DNA from: Kalaharituber pfeilii
Lineage: Eukaryota > Ascomycota > Pezizomycetes > Pezizales > Pezizaceae
DNA: 64,000 nucleotides
Assembly: GCA_015179045.1 (NCBI GenBank)
Contig: WHUZ01000008.1
Span: 1,426,001 to 1,490,000, forward strand
Reading direction: 5' to 3'
The notes under the pieces were generated by a model. It was not told the origin of the DNA, searched no databases, and worked only from the letters and a program-made list of their open reading frames with translations. The stretch's first letter is position 1. Each line of letters starts with the position of its first letter. Of the stretch, positions 34,816 to 47,791 are shown piece after piece. The position numbers and the translations under genes are program-made.

Positions 34816-35216
34816 CCTTCAATCCCTTTCAAGCTGCAGGCCCAACTATCACTCTATCACACAATTAATCAAAGCAGTTAAGACAGGCCGCTGGCTCGCT
34901 CCGGGTATCTTGGGGTTGAGGTGGGCTCTTCTCGTGCAGCAGCCGATATGGCGGGTGTTCTGGGAGGATGGGGGTGGGACACGCGTTGACGGTACCGGTG
35001 CCAATGGGGGAGGCTCCCTCCCACCAAGCTCGCACCTGCTGCACACTCCCCCACCACAGGCAGCCCACCTGCGCACGCCAAGCCCCCGCCTGCATGACTA
35101 AGCAGCCGCAAGCCACGGAGCTCCAGCCACTTGCGGCTTGTATGCAGGCGGCGATAACTGGGCATCGAGCATGCGAGGTCCCCCATCTCACAACGATTCT
35201 GATTCAACTCGACTTC
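34816..35216. promoter_or_regulatory. Shared divergent promoter region, proteasome alpha-4 and WW/FF gene
   Basis: Only 401 bases separate two divergent start codons (34815 minus, 35217 plus), so both promoters must lie here or overlap. The region has complementary GC-rich words such as AGCCGCAAGCCACGGAG and CTTGCGGCTTG near 35102-35140, which could form a hairpin. No TATA box or proteasome-type control element was identified. Confidence 0.55.
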
Positions 35217-37379
35217 ATGGCGTCAAACAGCCTTCCCAGCCGCCCACCCAGGCCGACGGCGCCGCCGCTGCCCCCAGGCTGGGCGGAGCACAAGGCACCG
35301 ACTGGTAAGTCGTGATCGCGATTGTGCCCAATTCATGGAGCGATCCTTCTCTGATGCTAATGTGAGCTCTCTGCGCGCAGCGACCAAAACGTCCACCTAC
35401 ACCCGCCCACTACCTCCCCAGGCCCCAGGGCACCCGAGACCTCCCAACTACATCCCGCCTGAGCAACAATTCCCGTACGCCGCCGCCATGGGCGCACTCC
35501 CGCCCGGCCCGACTCCCATCCCGCAACCTTACGGACAATATTCTACTCCAAAGTACCCCCCCCAGCCGTACACATATCCACAGCAATTCTCACCCCAGCC
35601 GTACCCATATCCACAACAATTCCCACCCCAGGGCCGCGGCCGAGGTGGCGGCCCCAGCGCCTATCCCAACGCTCCCCGCAGCTCTCGCACAAGGAAACCC
35701 GAGAAGCAAGACCGCCCAAAGAAGAAAAGAGGGATCCCGAATATGGAGCCCTGGGTTCTAGTAACGACGAAGCTAGGGAGACAATTTGTACATAATACTG
35801 TTACGAAGGAATCGTTGTGGAAGGCACCGGAGGAGGTGCAGAAAGCGCTAGATAAGATGAAGGAGATGTCGGAGGAAGTCTTGAAGAAGTGGGATGAAGA
35901 GTACAGGAGGAAGAGAGAGGACGAGAAGGAGAGGGAAAGACAGAAGGAAAGGGAGAGGATCAAAGAGGAGAAGGAAAAGGAGGAAGAAGAGGAGGAGGTT
36001 GGCGGGGAATATGAGTATGAGCAAGTAGAAGAGGAAGAGGAGGAGCAGGCAGACGAGGAAGGCGTTGCTGAGCCTCGGGGCCGGAAACGTTCCGCTTCTG
36101 CTGCCTTGGGAGGAGATGGCGGTCCGGAAGAAGAAAACGACGAAGAGCACGCCGAGAAAAGGGCCAGAACCACCCCCGCGCCAACCGCACCCGTCGAGTT
36201 CACCGAAGAGGACATCGCCTACCAACTCGAGTCCCTTGCTGCCGACTATGGTCTCGGCGAGGAGGATCTTGAGGCCGATAGCGAACTCCCTCCTGAGGAA
36301 GCCGCGCACATATTCAAAGAGATGCTGTCCGAGCATAATGTGAACCCTTACGCCACGTTCGATCAAATCATATCCAGCATCGTCGGCGATGACAGGTACA
36401 CCGTGCTCAACACGACCCGGCACAGGAAACATGCGTTTACGGAGTGGTGTAAGGAGTGGATAGCGGAACTCAAGATTGAAAGAGAACGGGAGAAGAGCGA
36501 AGAGAATCCGGCGAAGCGGGATCCAAAGGTGGCGTTTTGGGAGTTTCTGAGCAGGAATAGGTCGCAGGTGACGAAGCTGTATTGGGCGGAATTTAAGAGG
36601 AAGTTCAAGAAGGAGAAGGAGATGAAGGATGTAAGGTTACCGGGGGGTGACAAGGAGAGGGAGAAAATGTACAGGGAGTTTGTAGCCCGTAAGTGCTCCC
36701 CTCTACATTCACATACGTTCCTCCATTCTTTCCTCATGGGAATGAAATTAATCCTTTGAATGCTAACCCACGAGACAAAAACCCTCCAGACCAAAAACTC
36801 CCCACCGACAAACTCGAATCTTCCCTCCGCGCCCTCCTCAAATCCACCCCATCCCTCACCCGCGCCACCACTCTCTCCTCCCTCCCTCCATCCATCCTCG
36901 CCGACGTCCGCTACGCCGCGTACCCAGTCCCGCTCCTCGCTAACGCTGGCCCTTCAGGCTCAAAACCCTCGTCCTCCAGATCCAGCAAGCTCCCGTCGAA
37001 CCTCACCCCTCGCGACAAGCTCGTGGAGTCCTACCTCTCCTCGCTCCCCGCCTCTACCGACGCCAGGCCAGCGGATGTAGAAGAGGTAGAGGAAGACAAG
37101 TCCCTGCAGGCACTGCGCGAGCGGGAAAGGATGGTCAGGAGGGAGCAGAGGAGGCTGCGGGGAGAGATTGAGAAGGAGAGGGGGGTGCTGAAGGAGGGGG
37201 AGAGGGAAATTGAGAGGGCGAAGGAAGTGGGTAAGAGGGGGTTGCTGACACATTTTGTGAGGGAGGAGAAGCAGGAGGGAGAGAAAGAAAGACAGGGGGA
37301 CAAGGGGGACGAGGGGGACAAGGGGGACAAGGGAGGAAAGGAGGACAAGGGAGGAAAGGAGGACAAAGGGAAGAGGTAA
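35217..37379 (+). CDS. WW/FF-domain transcription-splicing factor, TCERG1/Dre4 class
   Basis: Three exons, 35217-35304, 35381-36688 and 36790-37379, give 661 aa. An N-terminal WW-like segment spans exons 1 and 2 (PPLPPGWAEHKAPT then ATKTSTYTRP). A Pro/Tyr/Gln-rich linker follows, then a second WW (EPWVLVTTKLGRQFVHN, ESLWKAP), a long acidic/basic coiled stretch, and helical FF-type modules (AAHIFKEMLSEHNVNPYATF, FWEFLSRNRSQVTKLYW). The end is a GDKGDEGDKGDKGGKEDKG low-complexity tail. TCERG1, Dre4 and Urn1 bind spliceosome or polymerase II tail proteins through these modules. The first WW lacks the usual YYYN strand; no intervening microexon was found. Confidence 0.88.
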
Positions 37380-37909
37380 AGTAGATATGGTGAGTTGAGG
37401 GTAACTGATCATGGGTGGGGGGATTGTAAGATACTTGGGTTATAGAGACGGCCTTGTCCACATGATTTGATACCTTGTTATAAAAGCACTCTGGTTATCA
37501 TGGATCTAATGAGCAACTGCAGCGTTGCACGAGAATAACATATTTTAAAACTTAATAGATATTAGAACTTATTTTACATTGGCATAACTGCCAATTTGCC
37601 CACTGTGCGATCCTTAAAACGCAGACAGACCTTATTTCAAAGAATCCCTTTTTTTCTTTTGCCTTTTTTCATTTTGTGAGCCCTCCGAGTTTTTCTATGC
37701 CTTTTTGGTAGCTTTTTACATTTATGCTTGCTGCAATCTTTCAAGAGCAGTCCAAATTTCTCCTCTATCAGGAAAAAAAAAAAAAAAAAAAAAAGGCATT
37801 TTCTATTGTCATCTGCTCTTGCACCAACTTCAAGTCACCTACCAGCCGCTCCCCTCCCTGTCCACGACTGGCGCCCCCGGCCCTTCCCCCGCTATTCCAC
37901 TTCAATACA
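37380..37909. other. Convergent intergenic region, WW/FF and Trm7 genes
   Basis: It contains T-rich patches and a 22-base A tract at 37773-37794. It should hold both 3' untranslated regions. No gene was recognised. Confidence 0.45.
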
Positions 37910-39210
37910 CTACTTCTTCATCCTGCCTTCACCCCCTCCACCCCCAGCCATCATCCTCCTCATCTCCAAGGCCGTCTTATATGGCGGCGCCGTTGGCTTC
38001 TGTACTGGATCTATACTCTCTCTCTTCACTTTGACCTTTCTTGGCCGCCTCACCTGCCCTTGCATCTCCCTCCCTTCTGTCCCGCCTTCACTGTCCTCCC
38101 CTGGCTCATCTAACTGATATGTCGCATCGCTGTCCCACGCGCTCAAATCCCCGCATGCAACGAACGGGGCTATATACCTCATTTCATCATACTTCATTTC
38201 CACCTCGTTCACCTCTGTTGCTCTTCCAGTGTCACCAACACCAGGAACTACCCCCCACCCTAACGGCCTTTCCATTGTCGGCCTCCATCCCCTCAAAGTT
38301 CCTTCTGACTCCTCTGCACCACCTAGAAACCCCTCACAGACGACAAACGCCTCAATACTGCTCCCCCTACTACTTCTAGGCTTCGCGCACGTCACTCTGG
38401 CAAACAGGCTCCTCAGCTGCGCAAAGAGCACCCCGACGTCACGCCCACGGAAGATCTTCGCTACGAAGGTGCCGCCGTGGCGAAGGACACAGCAGGCGAG
38501 GTTGAGCGCAGAGAGGAGCAACTGTGCTTGGATATACTCGTCGAGATCGTGAAGCCCAGTGACGTCAGGGGCGCCGTCGCTGAGGACTAAGTCTGCTGTC
38601 GGTGTGAAGCCAGTGGCATCGGTTTCGGGTGTCCGGAGGTGCGAGAGGAGAAGCGGGAGCGTCGATGGGTGGGTGATGTCAGCTTGGAGTGTCACTACTC
38701 CGGGGAGGGGAGTCATCGGTTGGAGATCCATTGCAACTATACGGATGGGTTTTTCAGGTTTCGAGAGGGGAGAAAGGTGCCGCGAGAGTACCTGCGACCA
38801 AGAACCTGGTGCTGCGCAGAGGTCCACAACCCGGGTTACGCCATGGCGTGGCCCCAGTTGGTCAGGGATATGAGGCTTTTCGATAGTAGGGAAGAGGTTG
38901 AACTGTTCATTTAGTTGCAGAAGCTTGAATGCGGAGCGTGCGCGGTAGCCTGTTGGTTTGTGGAATGAAAGTGAGAAGGTGGTCCTGCGTCAAGGTGCGA
39001 CCCTTGAGGCGTGGGCACGGGAGGGCGACCGGGAGTGGTTAGTTACAGGTTCCGTACAAAACTCAAACGATGAGAGCAGATGAGAGCGGTAGGCTAGGAG
39101 TAGTGAATGGGGGGAGGATTAATAGAAAGGAAGGAGGGGAACAAGGGCTCACCCTGCTCTTTTGCGAGACGGTAATAGGAATCCCGTTTATCTTTGCTGC
39201 TTTTTCCCAT
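37910..39210 (-). CDS. trm7: tRNA (cytidine/guanosine 2'-O) methyltransferase Trm7/FTSJ1
   Basis: Two exons, 39210-39153 and 38949-37910, give 365 aa. The start MGKSSKDKRDSYYRLAKEQG and YRARSAFKLLQLNEQF are conserved in Trm7. The SAM-binding motif is VVDLCAAPGSWSQVLS. The RrmJ/FtsJ K-D-K-E tetrad is visible in RARSAFKL, LVLSDGAPDVTG, GGTFVAKIF and SSIEAFVVC. In the family the enzyme methylates ribose at positions 32 and 34 of the anticodon loop of selected tRNAs in the cytoplasm with partner proteins. The C-terminal third is more variable, ending in a Gly-rich and basic segment. Confidence 0.96.
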
Positions 39211-42200
39211 GGCTGTAGCTTTGTGTGTCCAGGAGGGCTTGCACTTCACTCCAACTCCACTTTAATTGGTGCCAGCTTGTTCTCACCCGTATGATCCACA
39301 CTACAGAGCACTTCAGATGATTTGGTTTGTTCGAGATTTGGTTTCTGGGTTTCAAGGCACGCGGCGTAGTTCTTGATGCTGGTCGGGTCTGAGGATGTAC
39401 TTGCAAAGATCAGGGTCGAATGAACACCGCCATTGGTGGGGCAACAAAGTATGCCAGCCCTATGCAAGCCCCGCCATAGCGCTTGGCATGGCCAGGTACG
39501 AATATCTGTCACATGACCTCCAAAAATCAGTCGCAAGGCGCTTGGGCACATGCGGCGCAGCTTAGGCGTGAGATTAGGTAAATTCCCCGATATCAGGAAC
39601 GAGAAGTATTAGTACTATAAACAAATATATGGGCCATTAGGGGCTGAACATAAACATCAATGGCGCGGTCAATGCTGCGGGTTGTAAAAGGGCGATGTAG
39701 TGAGTTTGAACACTGGAGGTGGGTAGCGACAGGACGTTGATAGATGGTTGCTACCAAGCGAAAACGTCCAGGGTTAAGTGTAGAGCACAGCAAGATATCA
39801 TAGTGCAGCTGCGATGCGTCCTGCGGCTCAAGCAGCAACTCTACATGGAACATCATACATTCAAGTATTGGTGATTTGAACGTAATGGCATTGAGAAATT
39901 CAAGTTAGAGGCATGAGGGTGAGGACATCGATGATCTCGCAAGGAGTATCACGAAAGATGCAGGATTTTCTGTAACTGCCAGTGACGCCCAGCTTTACAG
40001 TGCCAGAGTGCCCTCTAGACAGCGGCACAACAATACCATCTGAGCAAGGATGATCTATTCCCACTCATGCTGCAATCACCCCTTGCTACCCTTTTACAAG
40101 CCTGTCAAGGAACAACATAATTGTCGTATGATGCCCAGGTAAGTCTAAATCTTTCCCTAGATCTCTCTTTCTATTCCTGGAATCCTTTCATCTTGATGTG
40201 AACATATGAAGTAGATCAACTTGGTAAGTTTTATGTAAGTCTCTTCTTGCCCATCCCAAGAGATAGTTCTAGCTCTCAAGCAGGATACTCCAGCAGAATA
40301 TGAAAAATATCGAAGGATTTGCTTAAGGGTAGGAACCGCAGTTACTGTAAAACTGTACATCTGCTGGTCTGTCATCTCCAGCTATGCAATAATCCAAGTT
40401 CGAAATCTCCATATCCCGGATCACAACCCATCAATCGCGACAATTTCTCACAGTTGAATATAAACACCAGTACAATTAAACTTGATGTGGCTCTGGCCGC
40501 CAAGAATGTACTGGAATTCAACTGGAATACTCAGAATGAGGCTATGCACTGCGGTCTGTACATGATATGGTTGTCCGATTTATTGAAGTACCGGAATGGA
40601 TGAAACTGTACAATTCTTCTAGCGAGCCCGATTTGTTACATGCTGCTCTTCCAAGGGGCACGGCGGTCGGCGGAGGACTAGGCAAGGCAGAGAAGGATCA
40701 GGAACCAGACGGATCTATTGATTGACGAAACAACTGACAAGGAAAGAACTATCTACATGGTGGCCAGATAGGACCCTTATATACACGATGGGCCCATCGG
40801 CCAAGAACACAGTACAAGGCGGCGATCAGTGCAGAATTTTATGGCGTCAAGAAATTAGTGGAAACATTATGTTGCAATGGACGAGGCAAAGGTTTTCAAG
40901 AGTGCGAAGTGAATTGATATAGTTATCGAAAAATTGAGAGCATTGAGTGAGGTGGGCTTGCCGGCTCTCTGCGGTCATAGTTCGTCGGATCGTGCAAAGA
41001 CTCGCGTCGCCAGGTGACGCACGCGTCCGTCTGTGGCACAGAAAGGCGAGCTGTGGGAAACATCTTGAGGAACGGGTACAAGAGACGAAAGGTCGATATT
41101 ATGGATCTATGTATTGCCCTCACCGGACATCGCGGATATGAGGAATGTATTCGACATGATGCCAAAAAGAGAAAAATTGCACAATGGAAGGCATGCTATG
41201 CGAACAGTTATAATCTATTCGACGGATTTTGCCATTTCCCAGGTAAAGCAATTCGGGTACTTATTAAACACGGTAGCTATAGCAATGAATTGTTTGTGGC
41301 TGGTGTAGCATTCGATTAAATGCAGAAATATCCGGATTACTACGGACTCTATCCATAACTCATCACTTTGATTTTGTTTTTCTTTCGCATTATCTTTTTT
41401 TTTTTTTTTTTTTTTTTTTTCTTTATTTGTTGCGTTATACATTGACGGTAGTTCTGGTATGTCAAAAAGTTCCGGTACTGTGGGAGGGATCGACGAGGAA
41501 AGTTCAACGAAGGGGAAGAACACGAAAGGTAAAAGGACGAGAGATAAGGATAGAGACGAAGACCGGTTTAGTATATCTTAAGAGCACGACGAACCAACTG
41601 TAAGACTGAGCAGAATAATGACCCAGTTATACTGTGACCATCCACGATGATGATGATGATCAGAGGAGGCCCCCTCCTCTCCCCTCAAGAAATACCCGTA
41701 ACCTTCTGGTACCCCCTTCCCTTTCTGGTAGTTCCCTCCCCCCAGACCTTCACCCACCGTGGCACTTGCAATGCCAAGATTCCCACAGTACGCAGCAGGT
41801 AGACTTTCCGTGAAAGGAGAATATGTAAAGCTCGTTATTGTATAGAGGAGCATAGCGAACGGACAGACGTTGTTATAAATGTTGCATAACTTCATGATGG
41901 GCCAAAATATTATGGCTTCTGCTGAAAGCCCCTGCATGAGTGCATCCCTTCGTCGCGTGAAACTGAACAAAATCGGCTACTAGTGGAAAAACAGAATGGT
42001 CCAAGCTCAATTTGCAGCCAGATGTTTGGTGGAAGCCTTCAGTGTGCTTGAGAGAAAAGGTTTAATACTAGTAAGCTAGGCTCACTGGAGAGGGTAAAGA
42101 GTACCGGTTACGAGGGTTACGAGACTAGGTAAACAGCTTAAAATGCGATATTACTTTTAATTACTTCACGGTGCTCTGAAATGGAGTCTTCCTGGCCCAA

Positions 42201-42837
42201 AGCTACTAACCATATCTCTCCTCGAGTTGCTCAAATGTAAATTGTAATTTTCTATCCCGGCATAAACAAGAAATTCAATACTACAAGAAAGGAGCCTCAT
42301 CCACTTGTACATCGCATGCATTGTTCACCCATATTTCTGTGTTTCACCGAGTGCATTGTATGAGTATGTCAAGATAGTACACAATCAATCTCCAGAGCGT
42401 AAACCATGCGATTTGATCCAGAAGACATCGTACTAAGCAATTCATCCCAACATGCATGACCAGACAATACTGAGATGCCCATTGGAAAAAGAAAAGAAAA
42501 CGATGGGGGAAAAAAGCAAAAAAGAATGATACCACAGGAGAAAAAAAGAAAAAAAAGAGGTGCTGAGGTATTGGTGTAGTTTAATTAGACTTGTATCGCC
42601 GCAAGGATTCCGCAAACTGAAGGGATAGTCTCGTCTTGAGGGTCGCTAGCAAACACGCGCACAGAACACAATACTAAATAAAAAAAAAGATATTACAATG
42701 ATGTAGGAAAAGAGTTGAACCAAATGCACAGTACAACGCCGATATATTCCCATATCCATCATCCAAACACATTACTCCGCCTTTTAGCTTATTTTCTCTT
42801 TCCCATCTTCATTTTGTTTTTTGCTATCATGTCAAAT
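39211..42837. other. Long stretch with no recognised gene
   Basis: Over 3.6 kb no convincing gene was found. The part next to 39210 should be the Trm7 promoter. A 26-base T tract lies at 41395-41420 and a short GAT repeat at 41650-41661. Open frames at 39593-39856 (-), 40319-40603 (+), 41014-41319 (+) and 41578-41970 (-) lack motifs and splice partners. A/T-rich 3' flank sequence of the next minus-strand gene begins near 42480. Confidence 0.4.
41395..41420 (+). repeat. Poly(T) tract, 26 bases
   Basis: Uninterrupted T run in the gene-poor interval; no retroelement body adjoins it on either side. Confidence 0.9.
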
Positions 42838-43517
42838 TCAAGCATTGGTAGCGGGAGCAGTGGTAGGTACAGATGCGGGTGCAGTCTCCTCCACATTCTT
42901 AACCTCGGCCGCTGGTGCAGGGGTGACTTCAGCAATTGGGGCAGTTGTCTCAAGTTCGGGTAACTTCGGGGCCTCCTCGGTCTTTGGAGTTTCAGGTGCT
43001 GGAGTGGGTTCGATAGTGGCCGATGGTGCAGGCTCTGGAGCCGCTGTTGGTGGAACCTCGGCGGCTTTGTCTGCGGGAGCTTCTGTCGTCTTGGCTTCTA
43101 CCACGGGCTCAGCGGAAGTCTCTACTGGCGCAGCTAGCTCTGCTCAACAGGTTAGCAAGCATTGAACGGCGCAATGATGGCTACTTTTCTACAAAACCCT
43201 GGCATGATTACGTACCAGTAGCAGCTGGTGCCTTAATTTTGGGCGCCGTCTCCGCAACAGGAGCAACCGGGGCAGGTGTCTCGAGGACTGGAGGCTGGGT
43301 TGGTGGTGGCGCTGGCGCAGAATCTTTAACAGCCGGAGCAGCAGTGGTATCAGGGGCCCTCTTCTTGGACTTTCGGCTCAGAAGAGAGCGGCCGAACTTC
43401 TTGAGGATATCCAAAGCGTTTGGAGCTATATGGAAAAAAACGTGTCAAGGGCGTGACCTTCTCAACGATGACTGGCCAGATTGACAGGGTAAACATGTAC
43501 TTACGAACACCAGGCAT
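42838..43517 (-). CDS. Small Ala/Pro/Glu/Thr-rich protein, unidentified
   Basis: Three exons, 43517-43505, 43425-43216 and 43139-42838, give 174 aa. A 13-base first exon encodes MPGV and one base of a Pro codon. Then comes PPNALDILKKFGRSLLSRKS and KKRAP, a short amphipathic/basic segment. The remaining 140 residues are almost only Ala, Pro, Glu, Thr, Val and Lys (for example APAPPPTQPPVLETPAPVAP), hence disordered. I do not recognise a family. The consistent frame over two standard introns supports a real gene; the basic N-part might bind membrane or nucleic acid, which is a guess. Confidence 0.65.
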
Positions 43518-46500
43518 CTTGAATGTGAGATGGCGAGACGTGAGCAAGGAGTTAAGGACGAGAATGGAGAAAGTAAAAAGGGGGACGTGTTGGTTGTTTA
43601 TGCGTCAAAGGGCAGAAGAAGTAAAGAAAAATATGAGGCAAGAAAGCGAATTGGAAAAGGGCCGGTTCAATTGGAAGGAGGAAGAACGTTGAAAGGAGCG
43701 AAGTAACGTGGCGAGGAAAGAGAGGAAGGGAAGAAGTGGACGGCGGGCGCAGAAGCTTAAGTGGAGAAGGAGCTGCTAATTAAAAGAGGTGATAAGCCAC
43801 CCTTGCACGTTTCCTTCGGGGGGTGGAGGGGGGTTTCAGGGAGGGAGGGCGAATGTGGACTGGACGGCGGGAAGGACTAGAACAGAAGGGAGGAGGAGGA
43901 GGAGGGAGGGCATAGTAATAAGCGAAATAAGGGCAGGAGGGCAAGAGGGCAGTGAAGCAGGAGCTGAGCGCAGTCCGCTGTCTGGATGTGACGCAGAACA
44001 AGCAAGCAAGCAAGCAGGGCCTTCTTCCTTCTTGGCTGCCGGAGCAGAGCGTCGGTGAGCAGCGGTGCGGCCATGCCCATACCAATGAGCCCAAGCTCCG
44101 GTGCAATGCTACGGTGGCCACTGTCGCTGTGCTCGTCCTCCCGAGGCCCACTTCGCCCTCTCTCCGCGGTGCCCTTCCCACTCTCCTTGTGCCCCATCTA
44201 TGATCCCGATCCCTCTACCCTCTGTCTCTCCCCCTAGGCCCTAGCAATAAAACACTATTACTACTTATTACGCTTCTATATATATCCTACAGGATCGGAG
44301 TCTGGTCGACAGGATCGTATTAATCCCCCACCCACCCAGGGGCTGTTCTCGTCAAGCCACTCCACGCAATAAGATCTGCTTCACCTTCTCCCTAGATCTT
44401 GCTACTACATGGAGATACATGTCGCCAACAAGAGCAGCAGTCACACCAACGCTGGATACTGGAGTACAAGCATCCATGAAGCAAATGCAAATGCAATATC
44501 CCATTCCCCAAACAAATTAACAGAAATGATTCAAATGTTTTTATATTGCCGCTTCCATCCGTAACCCCAAAGATTCTCCGGGAACTTTTGAAAACTGCAA
44601 CTTTACTTTGAAGGAGAGTTATCCCTACCTAAGTTAGAATGGAAACTTATCGCGAGCGAAAAAGCAGAGAATTTAAGTCAAGCTTCAATCTCCAGATTTA
44701 CCCAGCATAATGGCAAGGGCAAGTTCGAAAAAGAGTCAAAAGACCCCCTCTCAAAGGCTGCCCATTCTGACCTAAGTAAATGCATGCATCCCATTTCAGC
44801 CAGGTACAGTACAGGGTCCGAGCACCTTGTCGAATTGAAGGATACCAAGCCACTGGGCTATGGATCCATAAAGAAGCGGTCCTTATGCTACTTTCTCAGT
44901 TAACGCTACGCCTGTGTCTACATTTGTGGGCTTGCGTAGAATTGCTCCACACAAATTCCCAGGGATATGGCACGTTTCGCTGTTTCATGAAATATTGGAG
45001 GAATTGAAACGTTCCTTCTAGAGATGCAAAACCAGACAGCACACAGTTGCAGCAGAGATTTGAGGGCCGACCCTCGACTAGCAATAGGACCAAAAATCAA
45101 GGGACGAACCAAATGTTACGATTCTAGATCGGCCAATAGGATTGCGAGATCAGAACTACTGTATCATAGATCGGCCAGGGCAACCGTTGAGGGTCGTTCA
45201 ACTGGGTTATGTGGGAATCATGATCTGGGTGGGATCTAGTGTCCACATCATCATGTTGCGAACTTGGTAGTTTGACATAATTAAGGATGCCCTTTTGTTG
45301 AGGACTAACTACCGTCGCAAATCACATCCTCTGAATTGTTTGATTCTGCGGACATGGAATTCCATCTGCATGCGAGCAGAATGTTTACCCCAATGCATCC
45401 ATGACCATGACTAGCATGCACAGTACTGTGGAGTATTGTTCTCGTACCCAGGTGGAGCACTCTACATTTATTCTTCAGAACCATGACCATGATCAGCGCT
45501 GCCTCCGGCGCGGAATGCAGCAAACTTGCAGCTTTCCTCATGATGCGGCCGATCGTCATGCAGCTGTGCCCCAGTCGCTGCGCCAGATGCCAACAATAAT
45601 GACTGGAGCCAATAGGCAGACAACGTAGATGAGGGAAGTCGCAAACCTTGGGTAAAATGGCTGCTCACTTACTTTTTTTGAGATGAGATTTTATATAGGT
45701 AATATATTCTGTATGACGCCCTCTCCCATGACTTGCGCGTAAGGCTCATATTAGAATGCTTACGCACATGAGTCGACTAGCATACGGATGTGCAGATGAA
45801 CGGCTCATGAGGCTGTTGATAAGTACCAGAACTCCGCAGCTAAGCAATATGGACACATGTTCAACAATGCTATCGATAAAAACGAAAAGGTTTGGAGGCC
45901 AGTAGGCCGCGTGTGCGATGTGAACACTACCATTCCCTCCCATGTGCATAGGTAGAGAGAGACTTGGTTCATAAGCCCAACTCGATTGGCGGCTCACGCC
46001 TCACAGCATCCTATATAGATATTCGTGTGTGCATTTATACAAATTCCAAATACTTGTAATCTCTGTTTCGGAAAATACATTTATAGATGCACGTCCGTAA
46101 ATCTGTCATATCCCCCGATATGATACAAGATAGATGATCGCCCTTAACCACTCATCGCAGGCAGTCATAATCTAGTCAAATCTCCTTCTTTGCTGCGCAT
46201 ACATCACTCTCCCCCTACCCCCCGCCCCCCAATACATACCCATCTAATGACTTTTTACCTTTTTGTCGCAGCAAAATCTTTGATGGATACATAAAAATTG
46301 ACCATGCACCGTGGGTCCCCCTCCAAACGCATCACTTTTCTTTGTTCTGTGTGTTCATGTCGATAACATGAAAGTTAATTTTTGCGTGCCTGTGTTGATC
46401 TCGTACCCCTGGTTAACACTCCCCACGCTATCTATACGTGTGTATGACTAAACCAAATCACATGATCATGATGCCTTTTTTTTTTGAACTATGCATAACC

Positions 46501-47049
46501 CAAAGTTCAGAACGTTTTGGACCTGCACTGTTTTTCCCATACATTTGCATATACCAGGAGTAATATTTTTATCTATACATAATATGGTGCTCCCGCGAAA
46601 CATCCCCTTCCCCAAACCCCCACTAGTGCTCTCATTGAGAAAAGACGTATCCCTTTTTTTTTTTTTTTTTTGCCGTTACATCATTCCATTTCTCCTCAAT
46701 CCAACCCACATACCCCCATTCCAACAATACAATACATATCCAGCCCCACGCGGCCTTACAAATCACATAAGCAGAAGGTAACTTTACATAAAGGTATGAA
46801 AAAAAAAAAGGTTTCGTTTCTTTGCATATATTATTATTATTGTTTTTTTTTTTTATTTATTTTCTTTTTTTTTCCATGATGTTTGATATGTGTTCGTGTG
46901 ATAACAACATATTTAAAAACCTTCCATATATATATATATACTGTTTGATATAGAAAAAGATAATATTTAGAGGAGCAAAAAAATTCATCCTAGTTAGTTA
47001 ATGTTCTTCTTCTTCTTCATCCTCCTTCTTTCCCATTCTTCATTGTAGG

Positions 47050-47092
<43 letters not shown>

Positions 47093-47791
47093 CACACAAA
47101 TGTAAATGCGTCGGTGTGATTGTGATAACCGGTTTACCCCGAAGCAAGAAGCTTTAAGGTAACTTTCTTTCTCATGAATGAAAAAGAAAATACAAAATAA
47201 ATATTTATATAAATTTCTTCAAATGACCTGCAAGAAAAAAATAAACGGAAAAGGAAAACAACCTTTCAAAAAGTCCATATAAAACAATTCTCTTTCACCC
47301 CAAAGGCGCCACTCAGGAGGGAAAACACAGAAAAAGAGACAGATAAGAAGTATGAAGGGAAAACATCAAAAATCAAAAACAGTTCCCACAAGCCCCAACC
47401 CCCGACCAGAATCCCAATTTCACCCACACCACCTGTGCCTTATAATAACCAACATGTAAAAAAGAGGACAAAAGGGAAAAAAGGTAATGAGTATAGTGAG
47501 TTATAGTCCATATACAGACCTCCCCAACTTTGATGACGAGAGAAACGAAATATGAAGTAAAGACGAAAAAAAATTATCAGTCCACATCACAAAGGAAAAA
47601 AAAAAAAAAAAAAATCGAGGAGTGAGAAAAACGACTTTGTAAAGCCAGAAGCATGCATGCATGTAAAGCTTGTAAAACATCAATCCACGTACGTAAAAAC
47701 ATAACAGAATCAAAACATGTCCAAGAAGACAGAATCACAAAAGTCAATACACCTAATATAAAAATATAAGATTTTGCATTCATAATCACCA
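43518..47791. other. Long gene-poor stretch, A/T-rich towards the ATG13 end
   Basis: No gene was recognised in 4.3 kb. The first 700 bases contain the promoter of the gene at 43517 and a G-rich stretch with GGGAGGAGGAGGAGG-type repeats (about 43800-43920). At 45040-45195 the words GATCGGCCA and GAGGGTCG/CGACCCTC recur in both orientations. From about 46450 the DNA is rich in A and T tracts, including 46654-46671 (T), 47050-47090 (A) and 47596-47614 (A). The end is probably the 3' untranslated region of ATG13. Confidence 0.4.
47050..47090 (+). repeat. Poly(A) tract, 41 bases
   Basis: Uninterrupted A run about 700 bases beyond the ATG13 stop codon, preceded by a TTCTTCTTCTTC microsatellite at about 47005. 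Read on the minus strand it is a T tract. Confidence 0.9.

Noticed and set aside
35661..36432. Minus-strand frames over the WW/FF gene
   Set aside because: Ser/Leu-rich complement of the Glu/Lys-rich coiled region.
41578..41970. 130-residue minus-strand open frame with a hydrophobic segment
   Set aside because: No family resemblance and a Gly/His-rich stretch caused by a GAT microsatellite; left as intergenic.
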